DNA from: Tenebrio molitor
Taxonomy: Eukaryota; Arthropoda; Insecta; Coleoptera; Tenebrionidae
DNA: 64,000 bases
NCBI RefSeq assembly: GCF_963966145.1
Contig: NC_091049.1
Coordinates: 22,134,001-22,198,000 of the forward strand
Direction of reading: 5' to 3'
Part shown: piece after piece, positions 20,956 through 30,186 of the stretch
Layout: every line of letters begins with the position of its first letter
Numbering within the stretch: the first letter of the stretch is position 1
The notes under the pieces: generated by a model
Databases searched by the model: none
The model's input: only the letters and a program-made list of their open reading frames with translations
What the model was told of the DNA's origin: nothing
Program-made: the position numbers and the translations under genes

Positions 20956-23022
20956 TTAGAAGACGTGTTTGGTCAACATGTGGACTGTTACAGTTTCTAT
21001 TTGTTTAGCTTTATATTCACATTTATCACATTTAAACTTTCGGGTTTTTTTGGAAGATGGATGTTCCGTAAATATGTGAGTTTTTAAAGCTCCTGTTTCT
21101 TTAGTTTTATATTCACATCTACCACACTTAAACCATAGTGCTTCATCGACGGACATATGTCGTTCAAGTCTATGTCTTGTTAAATTCCTTTTGTATTTAG
21201 CTTTATATTCACATTCATCACACTCAAACCATTCTATTTTATCGACGGGCGTGTGTTGTAAAAGTTCATGTCCTTTTAAATGTCCCTCTTGTTTAGTTTT
21301 ATATTCACATTCCGTACACTTAAACCATTCTACTTCATCGACGGGCGTGTGTCGTGACAGTTTATGTTTTTTTAAAACTCGCGCTAGTTTAGTTTTATAT
21401 TCACATTCATCACACTCAAACCATTCTATTTCATCGCCGGACATGTGTCGTAAACGTATATGTTTTTTTAAATTGCCCTTTACTATAGTTTTATATCCAC
21501 ATTTATCGCACCCAAACCATTCTATTTCATTGCCGGGCATGTGTCGTGAAAGCTTATGATTTTTTAAATGTTCCTCTTGTTTAGTTTTATATTCACATTC
21601 GTCACACTTAAACCATTCTATTTCATCGACACGCGTGTGTCCTGAAAGTTTATGTTTTTTTAAATACCACCTTTGTTTAGTTTTATATTCACATTCATCA
21701 CACTTAAACCATTCTATTTCATCAACGGGCCTGTGTCGTGAAAGTTTATGTTTTTTTAAATTTCTCTCTTGATTAGTTTTATAATTGCATTCATTACAGA
21801 TAATCCATTCTATTTCACCGATAGGCGTGTGTTGTGAAATTTTATGTTCTTTTAAATATCGCTCTCGTTTAGTTTTATATTCACATTCATCACACTTAAA
21901 CCATTCTATTTCATCGACAGGCGTGTGTTGTGAAAGGTTATGTTTTGTTAAATTACTCTGGTGTTTAGCTTTATATTCACATTCATCACACTTAAGCCAC
22001 TCTATTTCATCGACTGACGTGTGTCGCGTAAGTTTATGTCTTTTTAAATGTTCCTCTTGTTTAGTTTTATATTCGCATTCATCACACTTAAACCATTCTA
22101 TTTCATCGACGGGCGTGTGTTGCAGATGTTTATGTGTTTTTAAATTTTTCTTCTGTGTAGTTTTATATTCACATTCATTACACTTAAAGCATACTTTTTC
22201 ATCGACGGACGAGTGTCGTAAACGTTTATGTTTTTTTAAATGTTCCTTTAGTTTGGTTTTATATCCACATTTATCGCACTCAAACCTTCCTTTTTCATTG
22301 GCGTTCGTGTGTCGTGAAAGTTTATGTCTTTTTAAATGTCCCTCTAGTTTAGTTTTATGTTCACATTCATCACACTTAAACCACTCCGTTTCATCGACGG
22401 GCTTGTGTCGTGAAAGTTTATGTATTTTTAAATATCCCTTTCGTTTAGTTTTATATTCACATCCATCACACTTAAACCATTCTATTTCATCGACGGGCGT
22501 GTGTCGTGTAAGTTGATGTCTTGTTAAAGTACTACTGTCTTTAGCTTTATATTCACAATCATCGCACTTAAACCATACTATTTTATCGACGGACGTGTGT
22601 CGTGAAAGTTTGTGTCTTTTTAAATGTCCCTCTTGTTTAGTTTTATATTCACATTCATTACACTTAAACCATTCTATTTCATCGACGGACGTGTGTCGTG
22701 AAAGTTTATGTTTTTTTAAGGCTCCCTTTAGTTTAGTTTTATATTCACATTCATTACACTTAAACCATTCTATTTCATCGACGGGCGTGTGTTGTAGAAG
22801 TTTATGTGTTTTTAAATTTATCTTCTGTTTAGTTTTATATTCACATTCATTACACTTAAACCATTCTATTTCATCGAGGGGCGTATGTTGTAAAAGTTTA
22901 TGTCTTTTTAAATGTCTCTTATGTTTAGTTTTGAATTCACATTGATCACACTTAAATTTTATATTTATGGCAGATGTATGCTTTACAAGTTCAGGCTTTC
23001 TTAAAATTCTCCGTTTCTGCAT
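20956..23022 (-). CDS. 21-finger C2H2 zinc-finger protein, intronless
   Basis: The frame gives about 688 residues from the first ATG at 23022 (MQKRRIL); the frame extends 15 bp further to a GTG but that is unlikely to be a start. It contains 21 consecutive fingers of pattern C-x2-C-x12-H-x4-H, each in a 32-residue (96-bp) unit with the recurrent core CDECEYKTK...LKxHKLSRH and the unusual linker TPVDEIEWFK in place of the TGEKP type. The last finger ends at the C-terminus (MLTKHVF). No KRAB, ZAD or BTB domain is present. C2H2 arrays usually bind DNA; target and role are unknown. The units are so alike at the DNA level that recent unequal exchange or gene conversion is likely. A decayed extra unit lies immediately upstream (23039-23160). 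Confidence 0.85.
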   Translation of the reverse strand: MQKRRILRKPELVKHTSAINIKFKCDQCEFKTKHKRHLKRHKLLQHTPLDEIEWFKCNECEYKTKQKINLKTHKLLQHTPVDEIEWFKCNECEYKTKLKGALKKHKLSRHTSVDEIEWFKCNECEYKTKQEGHLKRHKLSRHTSVDKIVWFKCDDCEYKAKDSSTLTRHQLTRHTPVDEIEWFKCDGCEYKTKRKGYLKIHKLSRHKPVDETEWFKCDECEHKTKLEGHLKRHKLSRHTNANEKGRFECDKCGYKTKLKEHLKKHKRLRHSSVDEKVCFKCNECEYKTTQKKNLKTHKHLQHTPVDEIEWFKCDECEYKTKQEEHLKRHKLTRHTSVDEIEWLKCDECEYKAKHQSNLTKHNLSQHTPVDEIEWFKCDECEYKTKRERYLKEHKISQHTPIGEIEWIICNECNYKTNQERNLKKHKLSRHRPVDEIEWFKCDECEYKTKQRWYLKKHKLSGHTRVDEIEWFKCDECEYKTKQEEHLKNHKLSRHMPGNEIEWFGCDKCGYKTIVKGNLKKHIRLRHMSGDEIEWFECDECEYKTKLARVLKKHKLSRHTPVDEVEWFKCTECEYKTKQEGHLKGHELLQHTPVDKIEWFECDECEYKAKYKRNLTRHRLERHMSVDEALWFKCGRCEYKTKETGALKTHIFTEHPSSKKTRKFKCDKCEYKAKQIETVTVHMLTKHVF

Positions 23023-23038
23023 TTTACTAGGAGACACA

Positions 23039-23160
23039 TTTATCGCACTGAAACCACTCTATTTCATTGACGGGCCTGTATCGGTAAAGTTTATGACTTT
23101 GTAAACCACTCTTTTGTCTGGATACACTGATCACACCTAAACCATTCTAATTTTGTTGAT
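23039..23160 (-). pseudogene. decayed upstream zinc-finger units
   Basis: On the minus strand this segment still reads PVNEIEWFQCDKC, the linker and first two cysteines of a finger, in a frame shifted by one base relative to the intact array, and further upstream a second unit near 23110-23155 keeps the shape ATGGTTTAGGTGTGATCA. Stops and the frameshift cut these units off from the gene. They show the array was longer at the N-terminal side. Confidence 0.7.
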
Positions 23161-23164
23161 GTGA

Positions 23165-23788
23165 GTTTCACTTTGTTCTAGCAATCTAAACTGGCCGTTG
23201 CACTACTTATTAACTTGTTGTAGATATTATACGCGTATCATTCTAAATTGGCACTTGGCACATTCAACAAGCTAAGAAAAATTATAACTTGAACTCATTC
23301 TAACCTCGCACGTGAAAAAGGCGGGGAAAGAGTAACTAAACAGTGTGGCCACTACCAGATTTCTGTTATTGGATTCAGCCAAGGGCATATTTTACGTGCA
23401 TGCATGTAGTTTTGGCTGCCTATACGTTCAGGCGTTTTTAAAATGTATCTCCTAATGTAGGTAATAAAACCACATGTAATCTAAAATAAGTATCATAAGT
23501 ATGTACAAATAGACAAGAAGATTTATCTCATATTATTACGTAACCGTTGAACACTATTTATTTACTCACTGCCACCCAAAAAAGGAAAAAACTGTCACTA
23601 ATGTCATTTTCCTGTAATGTGACATCATTCAATTCCTGTATTTGGGAATACACTTCTTTATTCGAGCCTTAAAAACTAACAAAAAAGGCAGAAGTATTGA
23701 ACCAAAAACCAAAGCTCGAACAGTCACTCTTTATTAAATTTGTATTTTCAGAATAAATCAATTCGCGATGTCAACATAGTGGGACAAA
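23165..23788. other. intergenic DNA between zinc-finger and DNAJC30 genes
   Basis: The zinc-finger gene and the J-protein gene are divergent, so this region probably holds both promoters. No recognisable gene or repeat; no clear core promoter motif. Confidence 0.4.
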
Positions 23789-24514
23789 ATGCAATCTAAC
23801 CTCAAAATGTTCACGTACAGTAAGTGTGCTAGATTCCTACCGCCCCAAATACGAAAGTTTGCAACTCGTGGGAGATTAAATAAGACAAGCCACTACGATT
23901 CCCTTGGAATTTCATCGAAGGCAACACAAGCTGACGTAAAATCCGCTTATTACAAGTTGTCTATGGTTTATCATCCAGATAAAAATAAAGACAGCGAAGA
24001 GGCAGCACAGAAGTTTCGAGATATTACAGAAGCTTATGAAGTTTTAGGCAACGTGAACTCACGGAAGTTGTATGATAGAGGTAATAATGTTTAGTAAAAT
24101 TTGATAATATGACAATTAACCGTATCAAACTATTGAGGTTTATATTTTGAAAATGGTAGTTCAACTCAACATGCGGATATTCCAATGAGTAAGTTTTACA
24201 AGTCAAGAGATGTAAAATCACGACCACCAACTGCATATGGCAGGACTACAGTATATGACTTTGATGAATGGTCAAAGTCACATTATGGAGCCACTTTTCG
24301 ACAGGATCAGAGGTTTAAAGTCAAGGAAAGGTTAAGAAAGCAAAGGGAAAAGGACTACATTGAAGATGTCAAGTCAGAAAGGATTATTTTCTTAATTAGT
24401 GTATTATTCATACTGATTGCTTACACGTTGTATGATAAAGACTATGACAATCCCACCAGGGTTACCACCTTTGGAGCAGCGATTATAGTTGATTCTAAGT
24501 CAGATGAAGTCTGA
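23789..24514 (+). CDS. DNAJC30: DNAJC30-like mitochondrial J-protein, two exons
   Basis: Exons 23789-24080 and 24138-24514 join across a 57-bp intron (GTAATA donor, TTGAG acceptor, phase 1), giving about 222 residues. J-proteins stimulate Hsp70 ATPase activity through the HPD motif, here at residues 62-64 in MVYHPDKN. The J domain spans about residues 34-97 (HYDSLGI to RKLYDRG). The N-terminus is basic with a mitochondrial-targeting look (FLPPQIRKFATRG). Exon 2 carries TTVYDFDEWSKSHYG, a feature shared with DNAJC30, and a single hydrophobic helix near residues 180-195 (FLISVLFILIAYTLY). DNAJC30 is known in mammals as a mitochondrial inner-membrane-associated protein. An AATAAA lies at 24580. 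It is convergent with the VPS37 gene, 281 bp apart. Confidence 0.85.
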
Positions 24515-24579
24515 TGCAAATTAGGAAATTACAATATTTATTTAATCATGCTGTAAATAATGTACATAGTAAAATTGCT

Positions 24580-24585
24580 AATAAA
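24580..24585 (+). terminator. polyadenylation signal AATAAA
   Basis: AATAAA is found 66 bp after the DNAJC30-like stop codon, a normal position for the cleavage signal. Confidence 0.5.
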
Positions 24586-24795
24586 TTTTACTTAGCCACT
24601 CACGTAACAGATTGTTAATAATGCAGTGTTTGATTCAGAGTCTGCAAGTCAACTGTTTTCAATATACTTTCAACTTGTGTAACTACATAAATATAACAAA
24701 TTAACAATAATTATCTTCATTAAAACAACTGGATTTATGACAGTTTTACAATTGTAAAAGTATATGGTTTATCACATTTCATACAAAATTAAATT

Positions 24796-25578
24796 TTAAA
24801 AATTATTTTGGAAATAATTCATCCCTGGCATTGGCATCCCGATAGGCCCAGTAGGATAAGGCACATTCTGACTGGGAACACCTGGGAAGTAATTCGTATT
24901 AATGCTCACAGGAGGGGCATTTACATAATTCGACATATTTCCTAAAGGATCCCTTGACAAGATTTTAGAGAATTTTTCAGCTTTGAGGAGTCTCAAATGT
25001 ACTATCTTCCTTTTGGCAAGGAACTGCTCGAGGAAATTCTCAAGGTCAACCTCATTTTCAAGAAAACTTTGCACCAGAGTGTCAGATTCTTCTTCCATTT
25101 CGCTTGCAGCTGTTTGGAGAAGGGCTAGAGTTGTTTCCAGTGATGTATCCCCAGTTTTGCCCTCTACAATTACATAACATGTAACACATCATTATAAATT
25201 ATTTTGATGCAACATACTTAGTTGCTTGACCTTCTCTTCCACTTGTTTTGAGAGCTGTTCTGCTTCCTCACTGAGCTGTTGCAGCTTTTCCCGCCCCTCC
25301 ACCAACTCTGGTTCCCGAGACAAGTTTTCTTCTGCCAAGGAGCTATTACTGGCCAATAGATTTTCCTTTTGATTTTGAATTTCCTTCAGGTACGACTAAA
25401 AATGGTACATGACTCCCGGTCTCGACATATTAGTTTGTAAACTAACCTGATCCAAACCCGCGAGAATGTTCTCAATTTTTTCGTCATCATTCATTATTTT
25501 ATCCAGTTCATCGTTACTCAAGTTTTTTAAATCCGAGACTGCCCTTTTACAGTCTGCAAGTAAAATGGGGGAGTTCAT
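24796..25578 (-). CDS. Vps37B: VPS37-like ESCRT-I subunit, three exons
   Basis: Exons are 25447-25578, 25218-25395 and 24796-25163 on the minus strand; both introns are short (51 and 54 bp) and keep frame, giving about 225 residues. VPS37 proteins are subunits of ESCRT-I, which sorts ubiquitinated membrane proteins into multivesicular bodies. The Mod(r) region is seen as a helical N-terminus (LKNLSNDELDKIMNDDEKIE, then a long acidic coiled coil around GREKLQQLSEEAEQLSKQVEEKV), followed by MEEESDTLVQSFLENEVDLE and FLAKRKIVHLRLLKAEKF. The C-terminus is Pro/Gly/Asn-rich (GVPSQNVPYPTGPIGMPMPG), like the B/C paralogues. The paralogue assignment is moderate; the family assignment is firm. Divergent from TAF7, about 365 bp away. 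Confidence 0.85.
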
Positions 25579-25943
25579 TCTTTACACTTTTTACTCTTAC
25601 ACAAAAATTCCTTTATTACACAAAAATAACAATAATGACAAATTGCTAAATTGACAACCAGGGTCGACAACATAACAATTACCAGTGATTTATTAATAAT
25701 GTTTCTACGAATTTTAAATCACACTAACTGTAGGCGATAAAACCGAGCCTTTTATTTTACTTTAACATGTCATGCATTTACGGTTGTAATTTCAATAAAA
25801 AAAATTAAAAATTCGATATAAATCTTTTCGTTTTCTTTGCTACGGTGGACAACCTGGTTGAATGACAGCTGTCACCGCGCCAACTCTATTTTTTGAAAAT
25901 AGTGTTAGCGAAAAGCAAGAAAGTGTGCAGATTCTGGCGAGGA
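25579..25943. promoter_or_regulatory. shared divergent promoter region (VPS37/TAF7)
   Basis: The two coding starts are head to head, 365 bp apart, so both promoters must lie here. No TATA box is obvious. It is inference from arrangement; no bound factor can be named. Confidence 0.5.
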
Positions 25944-28900
25944 ATGGAATCATTAAATCAAGAAACGGAAAGGGTGGAATTAGAAGACCAATTTATTCTT
26001 CGTTTACCGCCGGTAACAAATAACGAGAATGATAAAGCAATGTCTCTAAATATTTTATTTTCGCAACAGAAAGATGCCGATTACGTTAGGTGTTTGCTAG
26101 CATCAAAACCGAAAAAAATCAAAAAGAAGCTCAGACTTGACATCGATGCTGAGTCCGGTGAAGGAGTCGTGATGATATGTGATAAAAGTTTAAAATGTCG
26201 TCTACGCAAAATGCCAACAATGATCGAATCCTTAAAAACCTACAACAAAAGTTTGTTTGTTAAGACAGCTGACATTTGTCAAATTCTGGACTGCGTAAAC
26301 ACGGAAAGTGGACCTGAGTGCATTCATGGGTTGAGTACTCCTTTAAAAAATGTAAAAAAGAAGAGATTCCGACGTTGTTTAATTAACAGAGATGAGGCGT
26401 CAGTGAATGTACAAAAGGAATTGTTTTATCTGTTGCAAGCGGACATAGAGGCGGTAAGTTGTAATACACTGTTTTTCTTTTGGTTTTCCTCTTTTATCAA
26501 TTGTATTTCACTATTTCCTATCTCTATTAAATAAAAAATAGTGAAATACAATTGACAAAAGAGGAAAACTAAAAGAAAAACACTGTATGAAGAATACAAT
26601 ATATTGTATTGTTGGGCAGTTTCAGACAATAACGTACTGTCGCGAGCAAAAAATTCTGGTCGGCAATGTCATTTAAAAATTTGGTTAGATTGTCACAAAT
26701 AAAAAAAAATCTCCCTGTCTGATTATGCCCATGTCAACAAAATGTCAAAAAATTGAGAAAAAAATGACAATTAGTGTCATACAACATGATGATAGATTAT
26801 GATATTTACGACCGTTTTACAATGGAGCATTTTCCATTGCGTCAAAGTATGATTTTGATATGGATTTTGACGACCAGTTTTTTTTGCTCGCGACAGTACC
26901 TACCTAACAAGTTGCATTAAAAAATGTACTTGTCTCAATAATTTTTTACATGCGGTTACTTAGCACTATTAAAGTGATCACAGGTTGAATATACAGTGGT
27001 TCTGATAAGAGTAAAGGTTACCACCAAAGAAATTGTTTTTATGTCTGGTATTTTTATTGGTCATAAGAAAAGAGATTGATTATACCGGGTGATCAAGAAG
27101 GACTGTTTAAGTTGGCAGTACAATTAAGAAAATTTTTTCATTCGGTTATTTATAACACTGCAACCGGATATGTTTTGTTGGTTCATTTGACAAATATCTG
27201 ATGTAGGTATAGCATTAACAACGACAAGCCATCAACAACCGAAAGTTACTCCTGTTATACGATTTAAAATACAATTCAGTGTTACCAACTTAAATAGTCC
27301 TATTTGATCACCCCGTACATAAAAAAAAAAAAACTTAAAAATTAACAAATTTAATTTCAGGTGTCTACAAAATTTGAAATTATTCATTCAGAGACCGGCC
27401 TTGTTAAGACTGCCCAATGCGAAAAATCTCAAATTGAATTGTTTGGGAATGTTTTGACGGACTCGGAGGTAAATTTTTTAAAACGTATTGTAAATACATA
27501 CCATCATAAAACGCCGCTTTTAATCAAATGGTTACTGATCTAAAGTAGAATAAACAACACAACTGCAAAAGAATTGCAACTTTATAAAAGGAGGGGTTTA
27601 ATTTTGGCTACCTAGTATCAATTGTATACATAGAATAGACGTACTTACGTCTTGTAAAAATGAAATTTTAATAAAGTCGGTCGACATCAATAATAAATAA
27701 ATATTTAAATAACTCTTTAACAAACATGTGAAATGTAACTTGTTTGGAAAGATCGTGGCCGCAATTAACTTGGAAAGTAAATTTTTAAAAGATTACAATG
27801 CCTAGAGTGCGATTCCAGAGAGAAGAGCCTGTAAACGTGGCCATTCTAATTATCCAGTTAGGTAGAGGTGTTGGATTCTCTCATGGGCTGTGCCCTTGGA
27901 AATCTCTGCGCGAAGGCGGAGCGATAAACCAGTGAAAAATCTGTAAATGAAAACTGAAAACGTCGACTACTTTCAATTTGAAATACATATAAATAGACGA
28001 AAGAGAGACGAAACTAACGTAACGAATGACGATGTTTTCCGGTCGCTTTGTAGCATCTATTTGAGATCGATATTCGTCGTTTGCCCAGATATGATTCGTA
28101 GCCCATGAGAAATTCCAAGACCTTTACCATTGTAGAGGTCCAGGGGTTGTGGCTTTGAAATTAATCACACAGAAAGCATACAAAGTGAAAGTATAATTAA
28201 TGCGCCCCATACACGCTCCGGAAATCCGCAAAGGAAAAACTGTGCAGTCCTGGCCTTCCGTATTTCCGGAGTGTGTGTGGTAGAAAACTGCACTGACTTA
28301 GCGGACTGTTCAGGCGGCCGGATGAGAATGGAAAAACGATTCTCAATAACTGTGTAGTCCCAAACGATCAAACCGACTGGAATGTATGTGGCATTCCGTC
28401 AGTTCAGTTTGGTTGAAGGATCGCCTTTCAGACAATAGTTACGAGTCGGAAACATGTCTTTGGCAGGTTAAAAGTAAACTCTATTATGATAGAGTGAAAA
28501 AGGAAGTTCATTCAGGCATTGCTGAAGGCCAGAACTGCACAGTTTTCCTCTGAGGATTTCCGCATCGTCTATGGCGGAGACGAATTCGGAAATACGGAAG
28601 GCCAGGACTGCACAGTTTTTCCTCTGAGGATTTACGGATCGCGTATGGGGCGCAGTTTACAATGCGTTTCTTTAAATTTTGGTTTGATTTTCTAAATCAA
28701 GTGATACACTTGCAAGTTGTATTACATTTCTTCTAAAAAAAAATACCGAATTTTGTTTTATTTTTTATTTTTTTTTATTAAAAAGACAATGATAATACGT
28801 GAAGTACAATGGCCGGCAATAAAAACTAGCCATCACTTTTCTGCCACGTCAAAATCCAAATGTGTAATTAATGGTTTAATGACAGTGGGCCGTATGATTT

Positions 28901-29817
28901 CCCATTCGTTAAGCCTTTCATTAGCTAAATAATTGATTAGACAAAGTGAGAGCATATGCCAAGCACTATGTTAGACAGAGACAAAACAATTTAATGACAT
29001 TCTGTAACTTTAATGAAAGGGAAATCATACGGCCCACTGACATTTAAATGATGGCTAACTTTTTTTGCCGGCCAGTGTACATAATATTTTTGTTTTACAA
29101 TACAAAAATTTCCGATAATAATGCGGAATCTGGAAAAGCCATTACAACCGATTTCTCAATTAATCAATTAATTACTTGTTAATTGGATTAAATTTGCACA
29201 GCGCTACCTCCTTGGTTCTTAGTGCAAATTATTTTTCTCAGTTCTATCGATTGCCCGTAATAGATTATTTCTTGTTAAAATAATTTTCCGTAAATAATAC
29301 ATTTCTTTCTGGAAGATAAAACTTTCATTTCCATTTCAAAAGGAATACCGTTATCGTTTAACGCTGCTGCAATAATTAATTTGGTTGATTTTTTTTCACT
29401 AAGTTGGTAATTTATAGTTGCTGAATATTTTGGCGGGAATGTAATCAATACCCAATACACGTATTTGGTCACGTTGAACCAAAAGAAAATTATACATAAT
29501 CATTTGGTTAACAATTATTGTTAAAAGTGACTTTTCTTATCTTATCAATTCCTTTTTTTTTGTACTTGGAAAAGTTGATATGATTCCAAGTATCGAATTT
29601 TATACTGTTGACAAAATATACCTAATGAACAGTAAATATTTATTTTTATTATCTATTAACATCAAGGTTTAATTTAAGCTTAAGTTACCATTTTATGTAG
29701 TATTTACTCTTTATTATGTCATTAAGTTTACGTTTTTCGTGTTTTATTTGTTATTTTTTTCAACAGGAAACTGACAGCAACGTAGAAGAAATCGAGACAT
29801 CAGGGACTTTCGTTTGA
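25944..29817 (+). CDS. Taf7: TAF7-like TFIID subunit, three exons
   Basis: Exons 25944-26453, 27361-27468 and 29767-29817 give about 222 residues, with phase-0 junctions (GTAAGT donor, TTTCAG acceptor; then GTAAAT donor, CAACAG acceptor). TAF7 is a component of the general factor TFIID that binds TAF1. The family's N-terminal domain is clear: LEDQFILRLPP near residue 13, then MPTMIESLKTYNKSLFVKTADICQIL, and the later ELFYLLQADIEA-VSTKFEII that fits the conserved region at the end of exon 1. The start is the ATG of MESLNQ; the longer in-frame TTG-opened frame is not used. The predicted protein is shorter than the usual TAF7 (human about 349 residues) and lacks an obvious long coiled coil, so an exon may be missed in the 2.3-kb second intron, or this is a short paralogue. 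Confidence 0.7.
26464..26587. mobile_element. fold-back MITE in TAF7 intron 1
   Basis: The left arm TACACTGTTTTTCTTTTGGT continuing to TTGTATTTCACTATTT is mirrored by the right arm ending CACTGTA at 26587. Arms are about 53 bp with a loop of about 20 bp. It begins just 10 bp after the exon 1 donor. Confidence 0.85.
26634..26899. mobile_element. MITE with GTACTGTCGCGAGC ends
   Basis: GTACTGTCGCGAGCAAAAAA at the left end is repeated inverted at the right end (26880-26899). The interior includes a stretch resembling 54465-54500. It lies in TAF7 intron 1. Confidence 0.85.
27083..27317. mobile_element. MITE of the GGGTGATCAAGAAG family
   Basis: TACCGGGTGATCAAGAAGGA is matched inverted at 27290-27317 (TCAAATAGGACTATTTAAGT-like sequence on the other strand). 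Its ends are shared with the outer element at 53713-54370. It lies in TAF7 intron 1. Confidence 0.85.
28201..28654. mobile_element. MITE with about 75-bp inverted ends in TAF7 intron 2
   Basis: TGCGCCCCATACACGCTCCG plus AAAAACTGTGCAGTCCTGGCC and CTTCCGTATTTCCG at the left are matched inverted at 28580-28654. The block ACTGCACAGTTTTCCTCTGAGG also occurs a third time near 28535, so the right end is internally duplicated. Confidence 0.85.
28805..29079. mobile_element. MITE with GCCGGC ends in TAF7 intron 2
   Basis: TACAATGGCCGGCAATAAAA at the left matches the inverted right end (TACACTGGCCGGCAAAAAAA on the other strand), with AGCCATCA and GTGGGCCGTATGATTTCCC also mirrored. A similar single end (GTGCCGGTCAGTGTA) lies at 17597-17612. 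Confidence 0.85.
29080..29766. other. rest of TAF7 intron 2
   Basis: No exon was recognised. A 65-codon minus-strand frame at 29275-29472 has no recognisable domain and may be repeat-derived. Confidence 0.4.
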
Positions 29818-30186
29818 GTTTTTTAAAGTGATTTTTATTTTGTTCATCATACGAAGAGCTTTGTAATTTTTTTTGAATTGTTATGAGTTTAACGAGTTTT
29901 GTTTGTTTAATTCTTTTCCAATAAATTCAAAGAAAGCTAATCGAATTTATTGAATTGGTGTTGCCAAGACACATTTGTCAACAAAAAAAAAAAAATACAT
30001 GACACATGACAATTGAAAATTGAACTTATTTCTGGGGTTGTTTTTACAATAATTTCAGTTGATTGACAATCGTTCTTGAAAAATTAACAGTGTCCGATAA
30101 ACTTAGTGATAACGATGCGGTAAATTTGGCTAACCTGCTTCGATTCTGTCAAAATCCTCCCAAGCGCATGTCCCTGGAAATCAAAC
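29818..30186 (+). other. TAF7 3' flank and eIF4H 5' region
   Basis: An AATAAA near 29920 would serve TAF7. The eIF4H start region follows; 5' UTR sequence runs up to the ATG at 30187. No separate gene seen. Confidence 0.45.

Noticed and set aside
21191..22945. Long + strand frames of repeated Cys/Ser/His/Leu units
   Set aside because: They are antisense shadows of the zinc-finger array with the same 96-bp period.
25893..25943. 17-codon upstream extension of TAF7
   Set aside because: It opens with TTG, not ATG; the family's start is close to LEDQFILRLP, so the ATG at 25944 was chosen.
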